DNA of 64,000 nt from Harmothoe impar (lineage: Eukaryota > Annelida > Polychaeta > Phyllodocida > Polynoidae), in NCBI GenBank assembly GCA_947462335.1, contig OX381709.1, positions 66,146,609 through 66,210,608 on the forward strand, given 5' to 3'. Within the stretch, counting starts at the first letter, position 1. Every line of letters begins with the position of its first letter. The translations under genes were made by a program, and so were the position numbers. Shown in pieces: positions 48,401 through 63,400 of this stretch. The notes under the pieces are model-generated. The model did not search any database and had not been told where the DNA came from. It was given only the letters and a program-made list of their open reading frames with translations.

Positions 48401-51400
48401 TGACATGCACATAGGGGAGGGAGGTATTTGTATTTATCTATGAATGATGACTTTCAAAGCAAAACATGAAGTCAGTAGAACAATGTATACCATGCAGACA
48501 TGCTTCATACTCATAGTTGTGTAAACATATCCGTAATTGGACGATCACATCTGGTACATCAATAGTCATGCGGTATGGTAACACTTGTACGATATGTAAA
48601 ATGGTACAAAATATTTCCAAAACCCGACGATATGTATAGGGGCTTTATTTGAGAACGCTATATTTGTGCATTTGTAGCGTGACGTGTTTGTGTAAGATGT
48701 GAGCATGAATATACGGAACAATGGTGATCCCACTGGTGTGAGTCACATGGGTTACATGTTTGGTTTCGGTTTGTCTGCATGGATAATCTAATGGTGTTGG
48801 AGGCCTTCTCTGGTAGACAAACGGAAAGCAAGATATTTGGTGATGGGACAAGCGTCACGTTTATGAGATTACACTTTGTTAGTGTTTTAAACGAGCCACT
48901 TATCATGAAGTGAATATCAGAAAACACCCATTGTGGATCCACTTAACGGGTGGAACCACTGGATAGGAGTTCACTTTTAAGGCGCAATGATACATAGTAT
49001 ATACATTGGGTGATGTCATATTTTTGCTGTGTGCTTGAAGCATTGCCAATTGTTTATCATACTTACATATGTTTTAATGACCTTAGATAACTTGCACAGA
49101 CGCTTAAAAGAACTAGTAAAGCTCACAGATCCACTGCATTAAATGATTAGGCACATAAAACTTGTACAAATAGGCAAGTCCATGCAACTACAGGTAACAA
49201 CTATACTGTATCGGCCACTAGATCTCTGTGCTACACTTCAGGAGCACTGCCGTTTTACTAAGATACGCTAAGTCTAAGTATCAGTACTTAATGCAACTGT
49301 TAATTTCATTCAGCCAATATAAACTATGAGGGATGTAGTAGAAGAAGAAATGTTAGGCTTACTTGACAGCATATGACATTCGGTCAGGACGTAGAGCTCT
49401 CATCATGCATAGTTTCTGTAGAGAAGTCTTGTTCTTCCATTCTTGTGGGAACTTCTCCTTTTCGGGGCATTCACTCTCAACAAACTTCTTCCATCGCTTG
49501 GCGGAACCTTCAATGTCGCGATCAAGGTTGCGGAAGTCATCCATGTTTGCGAGTGCCTGTAAAAGGAAAGGCACATAGAATTTACCTAGATGTCATTTTG
49601 TAAATATTGTCAGAAGAGACATGATACATGTATAGCTTTAAAAGACGAATGTAGCCTGACTATTTTCCCGATGTTCATATACTACTAACAGTCCATTTTC
49701 TAATAATGCCTGTATACTCGTCGTCTACTCTTCCATAATGCCAAACCATTTTCATCTAGTTAAAAAAGGTGAACAGCTATGGTATAAGCGTTGTCATACC
49801 TTAATACCTCCCCAGCCGATGTTGCTGAGGAAGTCTACTGGTGAGGTGACATTAGGTGTCACAGGGAACCGGAGCAAGAAGTCCAGCTCAACTGGGTTAA
49901 TGTCCTTGGCCATGAGCATAATCTGAAGCACAAAAATAACACAATATATTAGAAAAAGCTTTTATTAATATATTCAAATTATCTTTGGTTTCCGAAAATG
50001 TTATAGATGTTACCAATGAGACTTGCTAGTATGTATCTTATATTGAGTATGTGAATAGAGTTCAATGTATTATAGCCTGCTTTGTACCTATGGATTATTT
50101 ATATGCTTGTAATTTCAATTTTAAAATGCTGGGTCTTACCTGGAAGGCCATTTGTGCAGTGAAGGTGAGCTTGTCGCGCTCAAACAGACCTCTCGTGGTG
50201 TAGATGAATACAGAGTGTGTGATGCAGTCAATAAGGTTGAGAACGCGTTGTTTGACTTCGTCGGCTGGTTCCGATTTCTCAATAGCTTTCTCAAACACTG
50301 TACTGAAGGCCTGTAATGACAAAAAGTTTTTTTTTTTTAAAACAGGGTTAAACTAAATTCTATAGAATACAAATGCTGTTGAATAGTAGGGCCTATTACT
50401 TCCTTTTTTGAGATACAAATTTTAGATATAGAATGCTGTTGAATAATATTAATTACTTCTTTGAGTTGCAAATATCAAACAAGTAGTAGTTAAAACACTG
50501 CTAAACCCTTGTACTGAGGATAATGGCGACAGTCAAGGCTGATCACAAGTCGCAATGGTGAGTGTTTTTCTCGCCTTTTGTATGTCATATATAGTAAGGC
50601 CATTTCTTTTGTTCTGCTGTCCAAGTGTGGTATAAAGAAAAGTACAAAACTGATCTGGTTACAGAGTAAGAGCGAGAATGAGATGAAAGGTTCACCTTGA
50701 GTGAGAACTGGTACATGAGGCTGATCTTGTTGAGGTCGTTGAGGATGAAGTAGAGGAGGGAGGCACGTGCTGCGGCCGGACGGTACAGTTCACGAGCTTC
50801 GTTGATCTTCACCTCCGTGATCTTGGCTTCACCCACCTTGACCTCGATCTCTGTAGCTGTACGCTTGGTGTTCTCCAGGTTCTCCACCAGTTCGTAGTCT
50901 CCCAGGAAGTTGCCCTCGGCTGCCGACAGACGGGCGAGCAGCGAGTCTTCCAGACCTTTCAGTGTTACAGTGAATTCGTTCTGCTGGCGGGTCAGGTCCG
51001 ACTTGAGTTTCTCCAGATCGGGACGTTCCTTGCTGACGACAGCGGCCAGGAGCTGGTCCTCCAGACCGTCTCGGGTGACGGTGAAGTTGATGAGTGTGGT
51101 CTGGGCCTGCAGCTCGGGTTGGTAATGTGGGTTGGCCAGTTTGGTGTGCAGAATGAGCTTAAACTCGGGGTTGTACTCGCATTCCTTGTCGCCCAACTTG
51201 ATGGCGCGACCTTTCTTGATGGTGTTTCGGCCCAGGATAGGATCGAGCACGGGGTCGATCGCCTCTCCCAAATTCTCAATAAGCACGGCTGCGCCATCGG
51301 CAACAGCGCGCTCAATGGTGTCGAGGTATCCCCTCTGTCCGAGACGTACAACGACCAGTGCTTCTCCATACTTGTCCTTGATCCACTTGATGCCTTGCAG

Positions 51401-54400
51401 CTGGGGGTCGATCATGAGTGGCCAGCGCTCAGCATTAGTCAGGATGGTGGCGTTCTCTGTGGACATGCGGTCACTGGGTAGGCCTTCATTGTTCCATTCG
51501 GCGACCTTAGCGTTATCTGTAAGCATGCTCAGTGGGTCTAGTCCTTCTGTGATGGGCAGTGGATGTTTCAGATTACCCAAGAAGGGAAGCCAGTACTTTT
51601 CCATCAATTCTAGACGATATGGCTTGGTGAAGCATCCAGCGTATGAGACAAAGGCGGTAATGAGTAGTGTGTCACCGGGCAGGGTCTTCTCCTGCTCCTT
51701 GAAGTTCTTGACTGCCTCAGCCCAGCGGACATTTTCCGACGCTAGACCTCCCACCAAACGGTTCGCCAGTTCGATGGTCTTACCAGTCATCTCAGCCTCT
51801 TGTTGGCACCGGAGTTTCTCATCTGTGGCTTTTTGGAACTCTGCAGTGAGCTTTCCTAGAGCCTCTTCCAGTGAGAAGATTTTGGCCTGAATGACCTTCA
51901 GCTTCTCCTGAGCTGCGGCCAGCTGGGAGTTAGCCTGGTCCAGGGCAATACGTTTGGGTTCCACGTCGCAGAACACAACATAAAAACCGACAATGTTTAT
52001 TGCCCATGAACAGAGACCAGCAGCAGCTCCGGATTTGCCTTTAATGAACTCCGGTTCGAACTCGGGGTTATCGAGGTAAGGTTGCATGGCTTTGACGACC
52101 ACATCGGGGATATTCTCCTTGTCATAGTTGATTAGACTGTTCAGGAAGTCATCGACCTGTTGGTAGGAATATCGTAGATAACTAAGTAAGGGATAAGGAT
52201 TGTTAAACATGAACGGGTTATGCAATATTTTCGAGGTATGTACTATGTAGACACAGGGATGCCACTCAGCCGTTGACAAAACGTACCGTAGGTTATATTA
52301 AATTTTAGTCAATTTTCTGTAAGAAATTAACATGATTTAATACAGAAATTATAACAAAAAAGTGGGAATTCCTGCAAAAGTCGGAAAAGTGGCATCACTG
52401 CGAGACATGATATCAATACCATGATCTACACTTTGATACAAAAGTATTTCTACTGTCCAACTCCAGTGTTATATCGAAATATGATAAAACGATGGTAATA
52501 GTTCAAGTTTTCCCTTGTAGATAAGAATGTATACCAGTCAGTGTTGCACATCTGCATTCCCATAAACTAAACTGTCATGCCGATGTATTATTAGCGATAC
52601 ACTTAATAAATGTGAATCGATTTGCACCATCATTCATGCTAACGTCATTTCGTTCATTTCACTAGACAGAAAAAATGAGATCTTTGAATGTTTAAGACTT
52701 TAGAAAGTTAGGTCACGACATAAGACAATGTTGCATGTTTCAGACAAGTCAATTATTTCATATGAAATATAGGAATAGAAACAAAATTAGAGAGCTTTAA
52801 AACGTATTTGAATATTTGTTCATTCTCATTCATGAGAAATATTCATAGAAATATTGATCAAAGTTGAAACAATGGTGCTTGAAATTGTTCGGCCCAAAGT
52901 ATGGGCCGTACATTAAAACTCTCAGACCTCTGGTAAAGCATCAAGTGCTGCACGACGCACTTCAAGATATTAGTTGACTCGGAAGTTGTCAACTTTTATT
53001 ATTTGTTCATATAAAATATGAAATGCTAAACATGATCCGTGATACGCCTTCATGTCCATGCCATATTTTTGAAGTTCAAAATTTTCTGTGATCAGTATCG
53101 TCATGAAAAAGCTCTGTGTGAATGTTTACCTGATTGTCCTACAAAAATTACCAATATACAATTACCAAATATTTTCAGTAAATCTGCACTTATAAAAATC
53201 ACAATTCCACTTGCCATTAGCACTTCTACAAATTGCGCAAGGAAACTATTCAAAAAGCAAATTTGACGAAAGAGGCTAAAGAAGTCCTTTGCTATAAAAC
53301 CACAAAGCATCCAGTATGAAAGCAAGTCTACTTAATGCTAGATACATTTCTTTAAGGCCGTTGGCACCTTAAAATCAATAATCCTCTCATTATAAGCTGC
53401 TTTTTTAAACAATAATTCGATTAGTGGTCAGTGCTGGTGAATCTTGATTACATCCAACTGGCCCCATTGACTGTACAAGTAGCATATGAAAGCTACAGTT
53501 ATGAGTCATATTAAAAAAAATTCATACCTTGCCCATCATGGCTTTAGCGGCCTTCCAGCTTCGGTCCTTGGGGATCTTGCCTGTCTTGTTGGACAGGAGC
53601 ACCATGACACCAGCAGTAACGTTCACGACAGCTGCTGGCGGGGATCCGAAGGACTTCAACTCTGTCAGGTTATTCTGTAAAGGAAAAGCCATACATGATA
53701 AAAGACTGCCAAATATTTAGAAAATATCTCAAAAAGAGACGGCTTCAAATCTTTATTAATATTGCAATGGGAATTATATACGCGCAACTTCCAATAATAA
53801 TTGGCATATCTTTTTAGACGGAATCCCTTCCTTAGTTTCATTTAGACACTGGGAGTATTACCTGAATTGCATTAAAGACGTATCACAAAGCAATACCTTG
53901 TTCAATGTATTGAGGGCCTCTTGGGCGGCAGCCAGGGCGGGCTCTGCCTTTGCCAGATCCCGCTGACAGTCAGCGGCCTTAATGGACACTTCAGAATTGA
54001 TAATCTGGACTTTCTTTTCTTCTTCGTCAGCAATTGCCTTCTCCTTAGAGACCTTCTCAGTCTCTACACCCACCACCTGAATGAGCTTGTTAGCTTCTTC
54101 GTTCTTCTGAGCCAGCTCCACTTCCTGCGCTGCTAGTTTGGCTTTCATGTCGTCCACCTAGAATGGAGTTGTCGATAAATTACAAACTATCCATACAGCC
54201 TATCTTCAAAAAAAAGAATTGCTTGCATAATCTTTAAACGTATGTACCGGTACTAAATAGGATTACAGATTACAAAGATACAGAATTATAGTGGATTACA
54301 ACAATAATTTACGTGTAAACTGCAAAGGGCGGACAATAGGCCTATATATATATATTTCATATGCAGAGTAGTAGGCTATGTTATACACCATGTATGCTTG

Positions 54401-57400
54401 CTCACCTGTTGAGCGGTGCTCTTGAGCTTCTCAAGACCGTTCTCCAAACGCATCATACTCTGTAGCAGGTTGGAGTGTTTGTTGCCCAAAAGTCCTTGGT
54501 ACAGCTTGATCTGCTCCAAGAAACTCTTTGGTGTTGTGTAGTTGTAGCGGCGTTCATTCTGTAGGTACTGTAGACTCATGTCGTTCACGGACCGATGCAC
54601 GTTCGCCATGAACTGTGCAACTGAATCTTTCATCGGACCCTGCAGAAAAAAAACACCACATCTCCATAAATACTCATCAATTCAAGATGTAAAACGAATT
54701 CACTTATCAGAGGGAGAAAGAAGTTCTACACAGAGAAAGACCCATCTTGACTATATTGTTCCAATGTCAATACAGAAATCTGTGCTTTAGATATGTCCTA
54801 TACAAAAGGTGAAGTAAAATAGTTACCTCAAGCAGTTCAGTTTCTTCCAAGAAACGACGGCTTACGGAAATCAGAGCCTCTTCTGGCCACTCGTGGAACA
54901 TATCTATACTGGTGCAGTTGACAACAGCGGGGAACTTGCGGCTACGCACTCTCAGCGTAGTGCCTACAGGTGAGAAGCATAGCACCACCTTCAGCATACG
55001 ACGCACGCGTTCAATGAAGAACTTCCAGCAGTTCTCACGTGTATCTTGAATGCCGGCCCCCTTCACTTCGTTGCGGACACCATTGATAATATTCTCCAAC
55101 TCATCATCGGGGAAGAGACCGGGAATCTCTCCTGATGCTAGTAGATCGTTGATAAGGACAAGGAATTTTTCGTCTGAGACTTGTGCATCCGTCATAAGGA
55201 ACACCATGCCAATATTCTTCCATCCGGCTTTCACGTAGAGAGCACCAAGATCCAATTTCAGATCGGCAATACTATAGCCCTTGCGCAGCGTGACCTATAT
55301 CATGGAAAATAGTAAAGTGGTTTCAATCAATGTCCCCTATTTTCTCTTATCAGAACACATGTACTGCCATATTATTTCTACCACAATACAAGTGGGATGT
55401 ATTAAAGGGTGTTATGATTCGAGATGGTGGTGGGGGAAGCTGATGAAAATTGTTCTCCATGTATGTATTGTCTTGGTTATTGTGGCTGTTGCTGTATGCC
55501 TGCAGTGGTTTGCATGGTAAGTGAGAGCTAGTGGTGCTTCACTATCTCGTTGAGCCATTTACTTACCAAGTTGTCCTGCACAACTATTTAGACTTGGGTA
55601 CAGTAGGAACAACATGCAACATTGGGGAAATAGTACAATAGGGTTTAGAATATATGCATGTAATAATACATGTGCATATCAAATTCAAAGTACATGTCTG
55701 TTTGAGGTGACAGGTATGGTTCAGGATGTTCTTATGATGCATGTTTAAGGAGGCATTGATTGCAAGGAAATACATAAAGAATTCTTCTTACCTGGAATAC
55801 CTCGAGACCACTTATAGAAGCAGCCAATCGGGACAAGCTCTGCTTACCAGAGCCTCCAACGCCCACCAAGAGAGCATTGCCTCGCGGGGCCTCCAGGATA
55901 CGGTTGATTCGCAAAATATGTGCTATAGCATCCTCGAACAGAACGAGGTTCATAGCCGCATTAATTTCATTGTAGTTTTCGAGAGCTTCTACCAGGATCT
56001 TATTGATCTCTTCGTTGGACTGAACGGGCATGTATTTGGGTTCGCCAACTCCCAATGAGAAGTGGCAGAACTGTAGGGGTGCTTCGAAGAGTGCGGTCTC
56101 ATCCATTTCCTGAATAAAAGACAATTTAATAGACATGTAAAAGCTGATGCCACGAATGAAGCAATAAAAATAAGATATGGTAAAACAATGTTAACAAAAT
56201 GATATGGTAAAACAATGTTAACGAAATGAACAAATATTTGGTAAGGGTATGAAATCGACCTGTGACCTACGCTTGTTTTTTTTTATGGACTCTAGGGCCA
56301 TCTCATTATGATAACTTGGATCATGGAATTTTAGAGCCATTTCTTTGCACAACACCAAGCGTGTTTTTTTTCACAATTTCCTAAATCTCCCAGGGGCAGA
56401 TCGGTTATCCAGGTTATCAGAATAAAATGACTTAGATTGGACAAAAGGAAAAAAGAAATACCATCAAAATAAAGAGGCATGGTTGGATACAACTATGTTA
56501 TACAGTTTGGTGATGTGATAGCACCATACTATGCAACACATACCTCGAATGTTTTTTTGGTGACATCCCTAATAATTTTGTCAAACAGCTCAAAGTCCTT
56601 GTCATCTAAAAGCTTGTCACGATATACACGCATGGCTTCATGCATCCAGAGACGGACCAGCTCCATTGGAGTCTTGCAGGCATCTGACTGGGCGAAGAGC
56701 ATGCCCTGGAATAAAATGAAATAGAATACATATTAGCATACATTTGTTAAACAATTAGGACAGTGATGCATTATGATTCATTAAAATGATTTGCATAAAA
56801 TTCTTGTGAGATTTCCATATTCATAGAGCTAGGGATGTAAAGAAAAGCAACTTGCACTGGTGCATTTGTTCCTCAGGACGGAATTTGACACATAAAGGCG
56901 TCGGGTGGCAGTGCAATTGAATTAGATATGTTCTGATGATGTCACAGTGATGTCACAACATGTTGCTAAGGAGACCGTGGTCCGGTCTGAATGAGTTTTC
57001 TCTCATTCATCAAGGTAGCACAGCAGAGTCAAGTCGACACCATCCTCGTATCCTGAAATTGAATTAGATATCAGCGAAATTACCTGGAAGATGTTGGACA
57101 GATCACGCAAGTTGAAGACGTAGTGGAACTTGATGGCGGTGGGGAGGAAGCTGGTCACTATCTTGGCGTGTAGGATGAGTGCGGCATTGATCACATTTGG
57201 CACTATCTTCTGTACTGCGGCCAGGAAGCTGTTGGCGGCCAAATGTTGGGAGAGGATGCTGCTGTAGATGGTGGCCAGGGCATCCTGTCCGGGGAAGCTG
57301 AGGGCGAACACACTGAAGTGCCGCTGGAGACGTGAGTTGATGGTGAAGGAACCAGCCGTGGGGTTCATGCAGGAGACATACTGTGTGTTGTGGATATCTT

Positions 57401-60400
57401 TGAGTGAGAGCTTCGTACGGTCATACCAATGGCTGTAGTCCAAGTGTTGCCGAATAAGAGTATGCGGTTGTACGGTGAAGTACTGATCCACCTCGGGCAT
57501 GTTCATGTCGTCAATGAAGTAGATAAGACGCTTGGTTCCGGGAGGTCCGTAGTTCCTACCGGCTTTCTTCTCGAGGGGTTTCTCCAGGACCCCTTGCAGC
57601 ATCTCAGAGGTGGTGTAGAAGTTGAAGGGAACGTTGCCAATCAAGTAGTCCTCTTCAAAGCTGTTGAGCTTGTCGTTCATGAGTACAGTCTTACCTGTAC
57701 CAGCGGTACCAACCAACATGACCGGGCGCTTCCGCTCAATGAGAAGGTCCATGAAGAACCGCACTCGGGTTGTCTCGGCAGTGTGTACCAGTGCAGCCTT
57801 AAAAAGGGACAAAGGTTTACTTCACAGAAATCTTACCTATGGATATATTGCCACTAGAGAATTAAGTGATAGGATATTTGACAGGGATAATTTGTAGAAT
57901 ATTTATCTCATGTATATCTCTCCTCAGCTCAAAATATGACAGTTAAGACAATATCCCCGGAAATTCCCAAAGCACCACGGCCCTGACTTGTAGCCGCTCA
58001 TATCCTTCAATTAAAATAACTTCATCCAAAAAGCGTTTCTAAATGGTGATCATTAACACTTGGACTCACCTGCAGAGGTACATCTGGGTCGAGCTCAAAC
58101 TTCTGGACTCTCTTGGTCCATGTCTCAAACTTCTTGGTCTCTGGATCGATGTAGTAGTCAAACACTGTGCCTGCACCTGGGAACTTGATGGTCTTGAACT
58201 CGGTGACCCACCATTTGGTGAATTCTACACGATGGTCCACAAGCTGAAAGGTTTATTTAAAGATTCTTGAATCAGATTACAGTATAAAATTTATTTCCTG
58301 ATTTTATATCTAAACATCCTTTAAGTAGGACATAAATATATCACCCTCTCACAAAAGCTCATTCTCCGATATCATTTTAATAAGAAACTAACCTGATCCT
58401 GGAAGAGACAGCCGCCAAAGGCCCACACAATGCAGAATACAAAGTAGAGCTCGTAGAGCTCCTTGGGGCAATCTGGTGGCGTGTTCTCCGGGGTCAGCAT
58501 GCATTCCAGTAGGTAGCACAACATCTGAAGATGTGAAATGTCGGCGATAGGGGTGATCTTCTTGAAGCGAGATCTCATTGTGTCCAGGCAGGTGGGCACA
58601 TACTTCTCGAAGAGGATGGTCAGGTTGGCGCGCTCGGACTGATGCTCGCGTGTGTCGATCCAACTGCTTACATATGGGTTCCAGCCAAGATCAGCCGCGT
58701 TAATGAAGAGAATACCTGCCCGGGACACGGTTGCGGGTGTGGCAGTCTTCAAATGGCTGATTTCAAACAGAAGTCTCATGGCGGGTGTAAGGGGAATTCG
58801 CTCGTTGCTAGCGAGTGTAAGCACCTACAAGACAAAGAGGACATATTAAAGCCATGAAGAATGTTAGTTTTGCCCCTTTTTATCACCAGATTCAAATCGC
58901 ACTATCCTATACTACTCACTCAGAGACATGCCTGAAACAACTTCCATATTTACTATACTACTTACGAGTGGAAACTAAACAAAGAATCAATGAGAAAATA
59001 ATAAGATCAAAACACTACAAAGAAAAACGAGCCTATGACGTAGGCTTACTCAGGACACCAACCTTATTATCATCCATGACCGTGTTGAGGGACTCAATCC
59101 ACATAGGATCAATGTCACCATCAAGCACAATCCATTTTGGTCCGTCAGAGGTCAAGTTAGCCAAGTCACGCATAATAACGGAGAAGAGACCTGTTAAAAT
59201 GGGACAATCATTTAAATGTTATAGCAGGTAGCGTATATATTATGTTACCTAAATACTTTCATATCATTATAAAATATCCGTTTTACTGCGAGGGATGCTC
59301 TACCAAGCGACTTTCTACTACCACTTGGGAGTAATCCAAAATCATTCACTATTGCTAGACAATAGTGAGACACATCATGGTTTAGCATCGTACCAAAATA
59401 CTATTGCTAGACAAGTCTATCAAAATCACATATTGAATGTAAATACACACCATCCTTCCATTCTCGAGTTGCGGGGTTGATGACACCAAACAGTTCGTCG
59501 TTGGTGACGGCTTTGGGGTTCAGGTCCTGGGCGATGGGCTTCTTCTTCAAGTTCTGGTAAGTCCTGAACAGGGACTTCCACACACACGACTTGCCCGTGC
59601 CAGCGTTACCCACAATGAAGACAGAGTGACGCACAGCAAACAATTCTTGCAGTTGGACAATCTGTTGGGAACAGAATATTCAAATTATAGATAACTGATA
59701 CACATAGAAAGTATAATATTTCGCAATGAAAATACAGGGCCCCGGGAAAGTATAAACCCAAATATGCAGATAATTATTAACCGATATTCATATACTATTT
59801 TCACTTCTATTTGATATATATAGTGAGCGATGTACATAGAGGTAGTACCAAGACGGAAGTTACATGTGACACCTGGTATGAAAATGTGGTAAAAATTCCT
59901 TGGATGGCATTAACTCACCTTGAGTACAAAGGCGTCCTCTGGCTGCAGTTTGAGGTCAGTAATGGCCTGTTTAATCTGTCCCTCCAGCTCCGGGTCCCGC
60001 TTACGGGGCACATCCAGAGCGGGGAACAGGTCACCGATCAGACCCATGAAGATGGGCAGATCGTCGCTCACAATCTTGGGGATGTTGAAATCTCTCAGCG
60101 CTCTCATCAACACCTGGTCCTCTGGGCGGTCAGGGTCGCTTCTCTTGAGGGCACCAGCCACGACCAGCACAGACTTGATAGCACGCAGGCCCCAATCGTA
60201 ATGGTCCTGTTTGGAGAGCAGCTCCTTGCACAGCGAGTACAGGGTGATGAACTTACGGGCCAGCAGACGGGCGTCCAAGAAGCCCTCTGCCACCAACATG
60301 ATTTCACAAATCAGCTCAAAGTCGGGCACCACCATAGCACATGGCCTGTAAACAACCAAAGATATTCATGAGTCACTTTTATTTATACAACATTTAGACA

Positions 60401-63400
60401 TTTAGATACCGCTGCATCATTAGAGCATGGAGAATTAAACACAGCTGATATTACATGAATATTCTAAAGCTTTAAAATGAATTTTTCTCTTTTTGCCTCC
60501 ATCAGTGATGAATTAACAATAGCGCATACAGTCATACATCTCCAGAAGTTTGTTTAAACCTACCTGAAGAGAGCCTTCAGGTTCTCTGGCAGCTCCGTCC
60601 TGCCAGCATAACCGGGGTTCATGGTGATGAAGATTCCCACAGTGGGGTCCAACCTAATCACTTCTCCCAAGAAGTTGAAGATATCCTTCTTCTCTCGGAT
60701 GGCATCCTGGATACTCTTGACTTGGACAGCGACGACAGACAGCACCTCCACAGAGATGCGGTTGAACTCGTCGAAGCAGCCCCAAGCACCAGACTGGGCC
60801 AATCCTTTGTAGATGTTTCCAATGGACTGAAGTAGTAAAAGTGTACAACACAAGTTAGAGCTTTCTCCCTAGACTTCTAATTCCTAGACCTGTCCAAATG
60901 TGGTGTGGATAATGCCATCCAAATCTCAAAGCTATAATGTGCTAGGTGCAGCAAACACTATTATTTCTAATTCTGGCAGATTCAATAGCTGCAGCAAGTA
61001 TCCTCATTTTATGTGAGATTTCCATGAAAGCCCCAGTAATTACCTTGTAGTCCATTTGTTCGGAGCAGTTGAACACATATACCATGATGCCGAGGGCACG
61101 TCCCAGATCCTTTGTCGTCTCTGTCTTACCAGTACCAGCAGGGCCAGCAGGGGCTCCGCTCATCACAAGATGGAGGGACTGTGTCAGAGTGATATAACAT
61201 CTGCAACATAAGGAGACAGCATTAGTAAAAGTGGATAATGGTGTGAGATATTCCCTCAAAAAAAACATCCTACATGTTCTGACCTTTCGGCCATTTGTAA
61301 AGTGTTGAAGTTGACTCAAGTTTACTTTAGTCTACATTTCATATAAAACATGGATTTTTACCAAACGTGAAAGCTTTTAGGGGTAAAGGAAAATTTCCTA
61401 CTAAAGTCCAGAAAATAAAAAAAAATAATCCAGAGACAATTCTCGTTTGTTGATGAAAATAAATGTGTTTAAAAATTGCTCCTAAATAGAATGTAGAAAA
61501 GGCTGACCTGTCAGTGAGTGGGGTGATGACCAGACGTGGGGTGTTACCCAGGTACTCGTGGGAGTACTTGAACTGGGCGTCACAGATGTTGACGAAGCAA
61601 TCCTTCTTCGCTTCATCCCAACGATGCCGCAGCTGGGACAGCCAGGCGAAAGCGCCCGAGCTCTCTACCTTGCCGGTGATCAGCTTGGCTACCACATCAC
61701 GGGCGTGCACATCAATGGTACAGATGGTCATAATCTTCTGTCGGTCTCCGGGGGTCAGCTGACCGATCAGCATTTGAATCAGGGCGTTCAGCTGTTGGAT
61801 CTAATAATGGTTAACAGAACAAAAACGTATGATTAGACTAGTCCTCAGCTTTGTTGAACACTTGTATTCTGTTCGGAAAGTGGTGATCAGGTGTATTATA
61901 ATGTGGGGAATGTAGTAGTACATGTATGTTCACCACTGTAATAGGAACTATCATTCAGATTAATTATTCAAAGGCCTGGATATTTGTACATTAGTCTATA
62001 GCTATATACCTGTTTCTTGTTGTAGTCCTTAAGGGCATTTTCGTAGCCCTCTTCGAGACGTCCAAAGGAAATGTTGACTTCTGTTGTCCACCAAATCTGT
62101 GTACCACACAGGGCGACTTGGGCAGGGTAGTCGAACAACCATTGGTCTCGGGGCTTCTCCTCGTAACCGACGACTGCCTCAGACATTTCAGTAAGAATGG
62201 TGATACGCATGTTGTCAAGCAGGCGGTTCAACCATACCTCGACCTGTGAATAGAAATGCAATGAATATTTAGTCAAATGCCATACTCAATGTAACATAGG
62301 ATTACATTATAGTAGTAGTTAAAAGCTAGATCACCTCGAAAATCTTGACTATGTTTTTTTTTCTAATTTCTGTTGGAGGAGGTCGCTTATTACGTCAAAT
62401 ATGGTATGTCAAATTATGTGGGTCATATTAAAAGGATCCATGTCTCCTCTCATTTCTAAAGTAGAACCTGCCACACAGGTTTCTATAACACAGTAACTCA
62501 CCTGTCCGTTACAGTCACACTCTTCGTTCAGGGGGACATCCTCACCGTCCTTAGAGTACATTTTAAGGGCATACTTTGTGTCATTGCCTTCGTCATCCTG
62601 TCTGAACGCGAGGCCTGACATACTGTCGAACAACTTGGTAAGCTGTCGTGCCACCTGTATGATAATGCAATATAGAGTCAGGGCATAGACAACTTTTTTA
62701 ATTCATATTGTAAACACTTTTTTTTCTGTAAGGCAAGTGAAACTGAAGATGTGGGCAAATAATAGATACAAGTCTCCTCTGAAATAATGTCACTGTTACT
62801 ACTTTTAAGGTGTTAAATTTATCCATCCTCCGTGAAATATCAAACGCAGGGGATAGAACATCGAGGAAATCAATCAAAGAAGCTTATTTTCTCTTCCAGA
62901 TGATTACAATTGAAAGTATGCAGCTATTTCAATAACCAAAGGTATTCAAGCACCGCATCTAGATATACTCCTATTCAAAATAGTACTTGTATTCAAAGTT
63001 CTACAGGCATGATGGGGGAAAAAGTACAGTATCAAACCATTTTCAAAACCAATGATGCAGGCTGGATATGTGTAGGACAAATATTTTGAGCAGAAAATTC
63101 ATGCTTTTCAAATGGTGATTTTTGTATGACTATCAATCATTGTGGTTTACTATGACTTTGTGAATATAACATGTCCTGCAGATACTGTGCAACAGACAAC
63201 ACACTCCATGGATTTTGTTGAATATAAATGTTGAATGAATGCAAAAGTGAACATGAGTGACTCGGTCTATAATTGACACGTACACACATATATATTTACA
63301 TATATACAATAGAGTGTTTCTGAAGGACAAATAGAGTCAAAATGTCTGGTCCCTGGAAGTAGAGTTTTGTACATACACAGGTAATCAAAAAACATGATAA

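Noticed and set aside
51132..51890. 252-codon plus-strand frame
   Set aside because: It lies entirely within the 1461-bp dynein exon on the opposite strand; a shadow of the conserved minus-strand frame.
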